Assembly (NCBI RefSeq): GCF_026013475.1
Contig: NZ_JAPDPH010000031.1
Span: 1-47,563, forward strand
Source: Micromonospora yasonensis
GTDB taxonomy: Bacteria > Actinomycetota > Actinomycetes > Mycobacteriales > Micromonosporaceae
Reading direction: 5' to 3'
DNA: 47,563 nucleotides
Made by a program: the position numbers and the translations under genes. Shown in pieces: positions 9,652 to 17,331 of this stretch (its first letter is position 1; each line of letters begins with the position of its first letter). The notes beneath the pieces are model-generated. The model saw only the letters and a list, made by a program, of their open reading frames with translations, did no database searches and had not been told where the DNA came from.

Positions 9652-9855
9652 CTCAGCAGTGGTCGACGGGCAAACGGCACGGAGACGTCCTCTCGGTCAT
9701 CGGTTCACCTTCCGGCCGGATAACGTGAATGTCCCTATCGGTTCATCGGGGCGTCCGCCTCGCACCACCGTGCGGCGACGGTGGCCGCTCCGGCCTCTCA
9801 CCATAAGCCACCGGACCTGTGACAGAGGGCTGCTCGCCGAGATGCCAGGCGGTAC

Positions 9856-9885
9856 GGGAAGGGCCCCTGGTGAGGGGCCCTTCCC
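9856..9885 (-). terminator. Terminator after the EF-Tu gene
   Basis: A perfect 13-bp inverted repeat, GGGAAGGGCCCCT (9856-9868) and AGGGGCCCTTCCC (9873-9885), with a four-base loop. It begins seven bases past the EF-Tu stop at 9892. There is no U-run, as is usual in high-GC actinomycetes. Confidence 0.85.
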
Positions 9886-9891
9886 ACGTAC

Positions 9892-11079
9892 CTAGTCGAG
9901 CAGTTCGGTCACGGTGCCGGCGGCCACGGTACGGCCACCCTCCCGGACCGCGAAGCCGAGCCCGACATCCATCGCGATCGGCCTGCCCAGCTCCACCGAC
10001 AGGTCAACGGTGTCGCCCGGCAGGACCATCGTCACGTCACCGAGGTCTACCGACCCGACCACATCCGTGGTGCGGAAGTAGAACTGCGGCCGGTAGTTGG
10101 CGAAGAACGGCGTGTGCCGCCCGCCTTCGGCGGTGGTCAGCGCGTAGAGCCTGGCCCGGAACCGCTGGTGCGGCGTGACGCTGCCGGGCAGCGCCACCAC
10201 CTGACCCCGCTGCACCTGGTCGCGCTTGACCCCGCGCAGCAGTACGGCGGCGTTGTCCCCGGCCTCGGCGGTCGCCAGCGACTTGCCGAAGGTCTCCAGC
10301 CCCGTCGCCACGGTCGACAGCGTCGGACCGAGGCCGACCACCTCCACCGGGTCGCCGACCCGCAGGATGCCCCGCTCGATCGCGCCGGTCACCACGGTCC
10401 CCCGCCCGGAGATCGTCAGCACGTTCTCGATCGGCATCAGGAACGGCTCGCCGAGCTCGCGGGGTGGCACCGGGACGTACCGGTCGACAGCGTCGAGCAG
10501 CTCCACGACGGACGACACCCAGCGAGGGTCGCCCTCGAGGGCCCGCAGCGCCGACACCCGTACGACCGGGACGTCGTCGCCGGGGAACCCGTACTCGGAC
10601 ACCAGCTCCCGGACCTCGAGCTCGACCAGGTCGAGCAGCTCCGGGTCCTCGACCGCGTCGGCCTTGTTCATCGCCACCACCAGGTAGGGCACGCCGACCC
10701 GCCGAGCCAGCAGCACGTGCTCGCGGGTTTGCGGCATCGCCCCGTCAAGCGCGGAGACGACCAGGATCGCGCCGTCGACCTGCGCCGCCCCCGTGATCAT
10801 GTTCTTCACGAAGTCGGCGTGGCCGGGCATGTCCACGTGGGCGTAGTGCCGGGTCGCGGTCTCGTACTCGACGTGCGCGATGTTGATCGTGATGCCCCGC
10901 GCCACCTCCTCCGGCGCCCGGTCGATGCCGTCGAAGGACACGAACCGGTTGACGGCGGGGTCACGGTCGGCGAGGACCTTGGTGATGGCGGCCGTCAGGG
11001 TCGTCTTGCCGTGGTCGACGTGACCCATCGTGCCGATGTTGAGGTGCGGCTTCGTGCGCACGAACTGGCTCTTGGCCAT
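9892..11079 (-). CDS. tuf3: Elongation factor Tu, divergent Tuf3-type paralogue
   Basis: A 395-residue EF-Tu with an intact GTPase core: GHVDHGKT at 19-26, [12 protein letters not shown] switch region, DMPGHAD, NKAD at 138-141, and domains 2 and 3 through FREGGRT-like [11 protein letters not shown]. The gene is alone; none of the str-operon partners (rpsL, rpsG, fusA) is near, so this is an extra copy. Several positions differ from main EF-Tu in the way Streptomyces Tuf3 does. One is Ala233 in [11 protein letters not shown], which replaces the arginine equivalent to E. coli Arg230, a site where substitution gives pulvomycin resistance. Residues equivalent to Gln329, Arg333 and Thr334 are kept. 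ATG 11079 gives the standard start; the longer upstream frame is not EF-Tu. Confidence 0.95.
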   Translation of the reverse strand: MAKSQFVRTKPHLNIGTMGHVDHGKTTLTAAITKVLADRDPAVNRFVSFDGIDRAPEEVARGITINIAHVEYETATRHYAHVDMPGHADFVKNMITGAAQVDGAILVVSALDGAMPQTREHVLLARRVGVPYLVVAMNKADAVEDPELLDLVELEVRELVSEYGFPGDDVPVVRVSALRALEGDPRWVSSVVELLDAVDRYVPVPPRELGEPFLMPIENVLTISGRGTVVTGAIERGILRVGDPVEVVGLGPTLSTVATGLETFGKSLATAEAGDNAAVLLRGVKRDQVQRGQVVALPGSVTPHQRFRARLYALTTAEGGRHTPFFANYRPQFYFRTTDVVGSVDLGDVTMVLPGDTVDLSVELGRPIAMDVGLGFAVREGGRTVAAGTVTELLD

Positions 11080-11513
11080 GATGACACTCCACAGTGGAAC
11101 AAACTGGCGAACGACGAACGCGGGCGGGTGCCAATCCGCGGAAACCGCGCCAGAACCGCACGTCGCGGCGCGCCTGTGCGGGCAGCGCCGGAGCACCGGG
11201 CCACCCTCCTCCGTGGTTCTGCCGCAGCGGGAGGAGGGTCAGCCTCGGGTATCAGCCAGCCACGCGCACACGCCGGCGGCGCCCGGCAGGTGAAAACCTG
11301 CGGGCCGCACAGAGCCGACGGTGCCGAACATGGCGATCACGCTAGCCCCGAACGTCCGGCGGGGCGACCGATATTCCTTCCCGGCCAGGACATCGCCATT
11401 CGAGCCGATCGCGATCGGCGGTGCCGGTCCGGTCCGGTCCGGTCCGGGGTAGTCAGGGGCAGCGAACCTGCGCTGCGGGAGCCGGCGCCGTAGAGACGCC
11501 GCACGGTAAGACG
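11080..11513. other. EF-Tu upstream region with hairpin and short tandem repeat
   Basis: No gene is seen. A 10-bp inverted repeat, ACCCTCCTCC (11203-11212) and GGAGGAGGGT (11230-11239), lies about 125 bases upstream of the EF-Tu start and could act in its leader. A short tandem repeat of CCGGT (four copies plus a partial) occupies 11424-11447. Confidence 0.45.
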
Positions 11514-11544
11514 TGGTGCCGGGTCCGGAATGGACCCGGCACCA
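11514..11544 (-). terminator. Terminator after the secreted peptidase gene
   Basis: A perfect 13-bp stem, TGGTGCCGGGTCC (11514-11526) and GGACCCGGCACCA (11532-11544), with a five-base loop, 10 bases past the stop of the leftward peptidase gene. Confidence 0.85.
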
Positions 11545-11554
11545 TCACTTCCGC

Positions 11555-12637
11555 CTAGCTGGAGATGTTCCGGACGGTGTTGTACAGGTCCGCCACCTGG
11601 TTGCCGTAGTACGGTGAGTACATGTACTGCGGCAGCGCGTTGTACTTGAAGTCATTGTGTCCGTTGAGGTAGCCCCAGTTGCCATCGAACGACATCAGCC
11701 AGCCGCCGCCGGAGGAGCCACCGGTCATGTAGTTGGTCATGTAGATGGTGCCGCCACCCCCGTCGTAGGTGGGGCCGTTCTCCGCGGTGAGCACCTCCCC
11801 GTTGAACGGGTACGCTGCAGGGTAACCGAAGGCGTAGACGTACTGGCCGATCGGGTAGTTCCAGGCGATCCCCTGGCCGCCGAGGTAGTCGGTGATCCGC
11901 CAGCCGTTGCTGCGGGCCATTACCGCCGAGCCGACGTCGTTGGCGAAGTCGCCGTTGTTGTTGAACCAGGCCGTGGTGGTCCAGAGTTGGATGGCGTACC
12001 AGTAGCCGTAGGGGGCCGACCCGTTGTTGTAGTTAGGGACGAAGGTCCAGTTGGTGGCCCACGCCCGGTTGCCGGTAAGGCAGTGACCCGCGGTCCACAC
12101 CTCCGACTTGCCCTCGGTGTTCACGATCGTGGCCGAGCAGACGTAGTTGCCGCCGTTGAGGGTGAAGTAGACCTTGCCGGAGGTGCGGGCCACCGGGTGC
12201 CCGACCGGGTAGTTGGGGTAGTAGGCCTGCGTCGAGATGTCGGAGGAGGTGGATCCGCTCGCCTTCGGCTCCACCGCGGGCGCGGCCGGCGCGATGCTGC
12301 CAGCCGGCCCCTGTGGCCGGGTCGCGATCTTCGCCAGGTCTCGCGCCCTGTCGCGGGCGACGAGCGCCGCCTTCACCGCGGGAATCTCCGTGTCCGGCTT
12401 GGCCGCCTTCATTCGGGTCGGGGTCCAGTAGGCGGCCAGGGCTCGCTGCCGGGCGTCGGTGCCGTCACCCGTGACGGTGCGGGCGACGTCCGGGCTGAGC
12501 TGTGCGGGGCTGCCGATGGCAGCGCTGGTCGACGGGGCGCGGGTGGTGGGGGCGGCGCCGGCCTGGCCCGCCGCGACCAGCGTCGCCGCGGTCATCACCG
12601 CGACGGTCGCCAGGCCGCGGAGCAGTCTTGAGGACAT
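11555..12637 (-). CDS. Secreted trypsin-like serine peptidase
   Basis: A 360-residue preproprotein. A signal peptide (MSSRLLRGLATVAVMTAATL, then an alanine-rich cleavage region ending near residue 29) is followed by a low-complexity pro-region to about residue 130 and a chymotrypsin-fold domain. The catalytic residues are visible: His in VWTAGHC, Asp in FANDVGSAV and Ser in TGGSSGGGW. The mature part is rich in Tyr, Asn and Trp, like V8-type and related actinobacterial extracellular peptidases. A purine-rich site (GAGAGGCAGGA) precedes the ATG. A strong hairpin follows the gene, so it is probably monocistronic. Confidence 0.88.
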   Translation of the reverse strand: MSSRLLRGLATVAVMTAATLVAAGQAGAAPTTRAPSTSAAIGSPAQLSPDVARTVTGDGTDARQRALAAYWTPTRMKAAKPDTEIPAVKAALVARDRARDLAKIATRPQGPAGSIAPAAPAVEPKASGSTSSDISTQAYYPNYPVGHPVARTSGKVYFTLNGGNYVCSATIVNTEGKSEVWTAGHCLTGNRAWATNWTFVPNYNNGSAPYGYWYAIQLWTTTAWFNNNGDFANDVGSAVMARSNGWRITDYLGGQGIAWNYPIGQYVYAFGYPAAYPFNGEVLTAENGPTYDGGGGTIYMTNYMTGGSSGGGWLMSFDGNWGYLNGHNDFKYNALPQYMYSPYYGNQVADLYNTVRNISS

Positions 12638-12929
12638 GTTCCTGCCTCTCGGATAGCGGACGGGGAGGCATAAGATACTGCCGCCCGCAGTTAACCGTTC
12701 CTATTTGGAGATCAAGTAGGCACATGAAGGAAAACGTAACCTAGCGGCTAAACTATGCGATTTACATTGACGCTAGTAGATGGGACTGCGAAATTTGGTC
12801 GGCCCTGGGCCGAGATGAATGTGCCGCAAGGTGCACGTCCGCCGGGAATCCTGAGGACGCGAATTTCGATGACGGTGACGCGAGGAGAAAACGGCACTCG
12901 CGGGCTGCTCCATGGGCCGCAAGGCCGGG
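12638..12929. other. AT-rich intergenic region upstream of the peptidase gene
   Basis: Bases about 12690-12800 are strikingly AT-rich for this window. The stretch lies upstream of the peptidase gene and downstream of the leftward amino-acid-oxidase remnant. It probably holds the peptidase promoter. A 77-codon open frame starting at 12755 has no ribosome binding site and no recognisable product. Confidence 0.4.
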
Positions 12930-13403
12930 TCAGGACAGCCCGGATACGAGTTCGGCGACGTCCTCGGCGCAGCCGTAGGAGAGGGTGACTCCGGCGCCAC
13001 CGTGGCCGTAGCAGTGCACGACCGGACCGCGGTCGGTGAACTCGGTTTCCAGCCGCACGGTGGGGCGCCCCGGGCGCAGACCGACGCGGTGGCCGAGGAT
13101 GCGGGCCTGGCCGAGCGCGGGTACGAGCTGGATACACCGGAACAACTCCCGCCCGAGGCGTATCCGAACGCCGGCGGACGGGTCGGAGGCCAGGCCGCGC
13201 AGCACCTGGTAGGTGGTCGCCGACCATCGGGTCACGTCCGCCTCCGGGTACGCACGGTAGGGATACCAGAGCGCGGCGGCGACCGACGACGTGGTGGCGT
13301 TGCCCATCTCCGCGGCGACGACGTCGACCGCATGCCCGGCTCGCGCCAGCCGAAGCGCGCTGGTCAAGCCCACCACGCCGGCGCCGATGACCCTGGCCTT
13401 CAT
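12930..13403 (-). pseudogene. D-amino-acid oxidase remnant with internal in-frame deletion
   Basis: The 157-codon frame joins two separate ends of a D-amino-acid oxidase. The first 85 or so residues carry the dinucleotide motif VIGAGVVGLTSALRLARAGH and the family segment AALWYPYRAYP followed by TRWSATTYQVL. The last 60 carry the C-terminal hallmark HRVGLRPGRPTVRLE and VVHCYGHGGAGVTLSYGCAE. Family proteins are about 310-325 residues, so roughly 160 middle residues, including most of the substrate-binding region, are missing after GRELFR. The frame is kept, but the product can hardly fold as an active oxidase. Confidence 0.8.
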
Positions 13404-13538
13404 GGCTGAAGATCACATCACACCGCGGTGCCCTCGGGAAACACACGCATGGTTACGCGCCGGATCGCTCCGCCTCGGGACTCTGGCCGGCGAACGCCCG
13501 GAGCAATGTCGTGATCGCGGTGGCCAGGTCCGCTCGGT

Positions 13539-14369
13539 TTGCGGCTGTTCCGGGTGGTGGGGCGGTGCGGGCGCCCGCACCGATCAGCCGGTCGAAGCGG
13601 ACTCGTCCGGATACGAGCCGATCTGGTGGTCGGGGCGGACGGGATTCGCAGCACCGTGCGGAGACTGCTGTGGCCGGATGCCGCCGGCCCGGTACGCATC
13701 GGCGTGACGGCATGGCGCGGCGTGACGCCGGCCTGGGACGAAGACATCATCGTCGCGATCAGCTGGGACCGTGGCGCCGAGTTCGGCATGGTGCCGCTCG
13801 CCGACGGACGCGTGTACTGGTTCGCAGCCGTCAACACCGAGCCCGCCGATTCGGCCGTCGACGAGCTGGCCCAGGTTCGCGCCCGGTTCGGCAGCTGGCA
13901 CGACCCGATCCCCGCCCTCATCAGCGCGACCGACACCGTCCTGCGCGACGACCTCGCGTGTCTCGACGAGCCGCTCACCACCTACGTCAAGGGTCGGGTC
14001 GCCCTGCTCGGCGACGCCGCTCACGCGATGACACCCAACCTCGGGCAGGGTGCCAACCAGGCACTCGAGGACGCCGTCGTCCTCGCCGCCGTCGCCGACC
14101 GGCCGGACGGCCTGGCCGCCTACGACCGGCAACGCCGCCCACGCAGCCAGCGGGTGGCGAAGGCGTCTCGCACGATCGGCCGCTTCGGCCAGCAACTGGA
14201 CAACCCGATCGCCGTGGCCAGCCACGGCGACGTTCTCGCCGGCATCGGCTCGTCGGTTCTCAGATCGCCGTCCCGGGTGGCGACTTCAGCAGCGGCGTCG
14301 CCTCGGCCGGGTAGCCGCCACGCCCCGACCGCAACGCGGTGGCCGCAATGCGAATCAGGTCGATGTTGA
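13539..14369 (+). pseudogene. FAD-dependent aromatic monooxygenase fragment lacking its N-terminal half
   Basis: From about 13611 the frame encodes the central and C-terminal parts of a PHBH-type flavin monooxygenase: IRADLVVGADGIRSTVRRLL, a substrate-domain segment, and the second FAD motif GDAAHAMTPNLGQGANQALE. The N-terminal GxGxxG nucleotide fold (about the first 120 residues) is absent, and the 20 residues before 13611 are unrelated and arginine-rich. The C-terminus also loses similarity after about 14240, where the frame runs antisense into the 3' end of the inositol-phosphate-synthase gene. It looks truncated at both ends and is not expected to be active. Confidence 0.75.
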
Positions 14370-15201
14370 CGCCGGCGGCGCCACTGGGGTCATGCACCTT
14401 CAGCCGAACATCCAGGCTCACCGCCGTTTCGCCCCAGCCCTGCGCCTCGATGTTGAGGTGAGCGATCTTCTGAGACCCCAGGTGCGGGAGGTACCCGAGG
14501 GGAGCCAGCTGAACTTTCTCCGATCCCAGGGCGTTCAGCTTGGACTGCTTCTTGGTGTTGGAGTTCTCGACCAGATTGCGGAAGTCTTCCGTACCGCCGA
14601 GATTGACCTGATAGGAGCTGACCAGGGTGAGGCCCCGCTCCTGGAGCAGCCGCAGCAGTGCGTGATGCACCACGGAGGTGCCGAACTGGCTGGCCAGGTC
14701 ATCGCCGAGCAGCGGCAGGCCGGCGTCCGCAAAACGCCTGATCCAGGATGGTTCCCGGGCGATCGCGTCCGACGTGGTGTTGACGAACGCCAGGCCCGCC
14801 ATGAGGGCCGCCTCGGCGTATGCCTGAGCTGTTTCCGGCCTGCCGCTCGGTGCCGAGTAGAGCAGCACCTCGGCACCCTTCAGCGCGCGTGCCACCCGCT
14901 CGATTTCCGTCGAGTCGACGAGACCGCGCTGCACCGTCACGCCCGAAGGTGGCAGCTCCACGTCGAGCCGGGGAAAGTTGTTCGGCGGCGCGAAAATCGC
15001 CTCGTGGAGGTCGTCGCCCACCTTGGCGTCGGAGATGGCGAAGGCGGCGACGACGTCGATGTCGCCGACGCCCAGTCCCGCTATCTCCGGCCGGTGGATG
15101 CCCACCAGACTGCCGGTCTTGCGATAGAAGGAGATCCCCTGCACCAGCGCTGACGTGTTGTTGCCTACCTCGACGACCGCGACCTTCACGTTTTCGATCA
15201 T
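14260..15201 (-). CDS. Inositol-3-phosphate synthase family paralogue
   Basis: A 313-residue member of the myo-inositol-1-phosphate synthase family. It has an N-terminal NAD-binding segment (VKVAVVEVGNNTSALVQGIS), LPPSGVTVQRG, AFVNTTSD, and the core GDDLASQFGTSVVHHAL followed by YQVNLGGTEDFRNL. The family converts glucose 6-phosphate to inositol 3-phosphate, the entry to mycothiol and phosphatidylinositol. It is shorter than the usual actinobacterial enzyme of about 360 residues: the C-terminus stops soon after LLKSPP, where family members continue about 30 residues, and the N-terminal region is divergent. It is therefore probably a second copy rather than the housekeeping enzyme. ATG 15201 fits the family start. 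Confidence 0.8.
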   Translation of the reverse strand: MIENVKVAVVEVGNNTSALVQGISFYRKTGSLVGIHRPEIAGLGVGDIDVVAAFAISDAKVGDDLHEAIFAPPNNFPRLDVELPPSGVTVQRGLVDSTEIERVARALKGAEVLLYSAPSGRPETAQAYAEAALMAGLAFVNTTSDAIAREPSWIRRFADAGLPLLGDDLASQFGTSVVHHALLRLLQERGLTLVSSYQVNLGGTEDFRNLVENSNTKKQSKLNALGSEKVQLAPLGYLPHLGSQKIAHLNIEAQGWGETAVSLDVRLKVHDPSGAAGVNIDLIRIAATALRSGRGGYPAEATPLLKSPPGTAI

Positions 15202-15227
15202 GGTGCGAGGGTACTGGGGTGGCCGGG

Positions 15228-15923
15228 TCATGGCCGGGGGCGGACCAACCCGGTCTGGTAGGCGATGACGACCAGCTGCGCGCGGTCGCGCGCACCCAGC
15301 TTCGCCATCGCGTGACTGACATGGGTGCGGGCGGTAGCCGGACTGAGGAACAGCGCGGCACCGATCTCGTCGTTGCTCAGCCCCTGCCCGACCAGGGCCA
15401 GTACTTCACGCTCGCGTTGCGTCAGCACCGCCAGTCGTTCTTCGCCGGCCCTGGTGGCGATCCGTTCCGCGGTGAACTGGGCGATGAGGCGTCGGGTGAT
15501 CCGCGGCGCGAGCAACGCCTCTCCGGCGGCGATCACCCGGATGGCGTGCAACAGCTCGGCCGGCCCGGCGTCTTTGAGCAGGAAGCCGCTCGCGCCGGCT
15601 TGCAGCGCCTCGAAGACGTACGCGTCGGTGTCGTACGTGGTCAGGATCAGGACCCGCACCTGCTCGAGGCCGCGCGTCCTGGCGATCTGGCCGGTGGCCT
15701 TGATCCCGTCCAGCTGGGGCATGCGGATGTCCATGAGGACGACGTCGGGCCGGGTGGCCCGCGCCCGGTCCACGGCCTCGGCGCCGTTGGCGGCCTCACC
15801 TACCACCGTGATGTCGTCTTCGACCTCGAGCAGCCCCTTGAACCCGGACCGCACCAGCACCTGGTCGTCGGCGAGCAGCACCTTGATCGGGCCACTGCCG
15901 GACGACGTTGCCGTCGTGCTCAT
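15228..15923 (-). CDS. NarL/LuxR-type response regulator
   Basis: A 231-residue two-domain regulator. The receiver domain starts IKVLLADDQVLVRSGFKGLL, with phospho-acceptor Asp in DVVLMDIRMPQLDG and the conserved Lys in GFLLKDA. A C-terminal LuxR helix-turn-helix follows (LTQREREVLALVGQGLSNDE, then IGAALFLSPATARTHVSHAM). ATG 15923 overlaps the stop of the sensor kinase gene as ATGA, so the two are translationally coupled. The likely targets include the divergent MMPL gene, whose upstream region carries a perfect palindrome. Confidence 0.93.
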   Translation of the reverse strand: MSTTATSSGSGPIKVLLADDQVLVRSGFKGLLEVEDDITVVGEAANGAEAVDRARATRPDVVLMDIRMPQLDGIKATGQIARTRGLEQVRVLILTTYDTDAYVFEALQAGASGFLLKDAGPAELLHAIRVIAAGEALLAPRITRRLIAQFTAERIATRAGEERLAVLTQREREVLALVGQGLSNDEIGAALFLSPATARTHVSHAMAKLGARDRAQLVVIAYQTGLVRPRP

Positions 15924-17164
15924 GGGTGCACCGTTCCGGCCGGAACCAGCGGCAGCCGCGCCTTGACTTCGAACCCGCCGCACGGCCGCGGCCCGGCGGT
16001 CAGCTCTCCGCCCAGGAGCCCGCAGCGCTCGCGCATGCCGAGGATGCCACGTCCCGGATCGGCCGAGCTGCCGGGGGCGGCCCGGTTTTCGGCCGGCGCG
16101 CCCGGATCCGCGGCGCTGTCACCCGAGGCGTCCCGGCCGCCGTCATCGGCCACTCGGACCTCCAGGCTGTCGGTTCCGTAGTCGAGTGCGACCGTCACCT
16201 GGGTCGGGCCGACGTGGCGGATCACGTTGGTGATCGACTCTTGCAGGATCCGGTAGGCCGTGTTGTCCACTGCGCTCGGCAGTGGCGCCGCCGGCGAGCT
16301 CACCTCGAGTTTGATGTCGAGTCCGGCCTCCCGCGCCACCGCGGCGAGCTCGTTGATCTGGCCCAGGCCGGGGTGCGGCACTCGCCCGTTGTCCGACGAA
16401 CGAAGTACCCCGAGGATTGCCCGCATCTCGTGAAGCGCCTGCGCGCTCGTCTGCTCGATGATCACCAGCGCGTCGCGCGCCCGTTCCGGCCGTCTGTCGA
16501 GCAGGTACGCGGTGACGCCGGCCTGCACGTTGATGATCGCGATGGCGTGCGCGACGGTGTCGTGGACCTCGCGCGCGATCCGGAGCCGCTCGGCGTCGAC
16601 GCGGGAACGGGCTTCCTCCTCGCGGGTCCGTTCGGCCTGTCGCGCACGCTCCAGGGCTTCGGCTGCGATGACGCGCCGAGACCGCACCGACTCACCCAGG
16701 GCGGTGGCCATGACCGACGCCGCGATCCGGAAGAACACCCACCCGATGGCGGCCGTCGGCTCGATGTCGGCCGCGGCGATGAGCCAGCCGGTGGCCAGCA
16801 CGGCGATACCCACGCCGGCGATCACCAGCGACCTGCGCCCGTCGCCGTAGGCGGTCAGCGTGTACAGGGCGACGAAGAGCCCGATCCATACGGGCCCGTC
16901 CGAAAAGCCGACGGTGAAGTACACCAGGCTGGCGAGCGCGGTCGTGATGAACACCGGCGCCGGCCAGCGGCGGCGCACGGCCAGCACCAGGCCGCTCACG
17001 ATCAGCAGGACGTAGCCCAGGTGTCCGAGGTCGGTCAGCGGCCGCGATCCCACCTCCGGGGGTTTCGCGGCGTTGCCCTGGACCTGCATCACGGCGACGA
17101 AGAGTCCGAGCAGGACGTCCTGCGCCAGGACCGGCAGTCGGAACGGCACCGCTCGGCGTTTCAT
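15920..17164 (-). CDS. Two-component sensor histidine kinase (NarL-partner, HisKA_3 type)
   Basis: A 414-residue kinase. The N-terminal half holds about five membrane segments with hardly any extracellular domain, suggesting it senses a membrane or intramembrane signal. The dimerisation/phospho-acceptor motif is RIAREVHDTVAHAIAIINVQ. The ATPase domain shows ESITNVIRHV (N-box) and GRGILGMRERCGLLGG (G-box). A proline- and aspartate-rich insert lies between these boxes, in the usual lid region. ATG 17164 starts just before the hydrophobic part. It pairs with the response regulator downstream and is divergent from the MMPL exporter. Confidence 0.92.
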   Translation of the reverse strand: MKRRAVPFRLPVLAQDVLLGLFVAVMQVQGNAAKPPEVGSRPLTDLGHLGYVLLIVSGLVLAVRRRWPAPVFITTALASLVYFTVGFSDGPVWIGLFVALYTLTAYGDGRRSLVIAGVGIAVLATGWLIAAADIEPTAAIGWVFFRIAASVMATALGESVRSRRVIAAEALERARQAERTREEEARSRVDAERLRIAREVHDTVAHAIAIINVQAGVTAYLLDRRPERARDALVIIEQTSAQALHEMRAILGVLRSSDNGRVPHPGLGQINELAAVAREAGLDIKLEVSSPAAPLPSAVDNTAYRILQESITNVIRHVGPTQVTVALDYGTDSLEVRVADDGGRDASGDSAADPGAPAENRAAPGSSADPGRGILGMRERCGLLGGELTAGPRPCGGFEVKARLPLVPAGTVHP

Positions 17165-17230
17165 CCTGTGATGATAATGGCCGCGTCCGGGTGACCGGCT
17201 ACGACGACGGGCGCGACCAGGGACGGGCCG

Positions 17231-17250
17231 CCTACGCAAATCTGCGTAGG
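17231..17250. promoter_or_regulatory. Perfect 8+4+8 palindrome, candidate response-regulator operator
   Basis: CCTACGCA-AATC-TGCGTAGG lies between the divergent kinase gene (start 17164) and MMPL gene (start 17332). A symmetric 20-bp site suits dimeric binding by a LuxR-type response regulator, so it may control both directions. Confidence 0.5.
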
Positions 17251-17331
17251 GAACTGTCATCCGCTGCACGACGACGCGGGCAGGTCGGCGACGCGACGAT
17301 CGCTTTCGTGACTCAACCAACTGCAGTTCCG

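Noticed and set aside
11424..11447. CCGGT tandem repeat
   Set aside because: Only four to five short units in GC-rich noncoding DNA; no sign of function.
12755..12988. Open frame starting MRFTLTLVDGTAKFG in the AT-rich gap
   Set aside because: No ribosome binding site; after the first residues it becomes arginine-rich, as expected for a chance frame antisense to the oxidase remnant.
13453..13713. Possible TetR C-terminal remnant on the minus strand
   Set aside because: Similarity is weak and by eye only, so it is kept as an idea in a finding, not as a feature.
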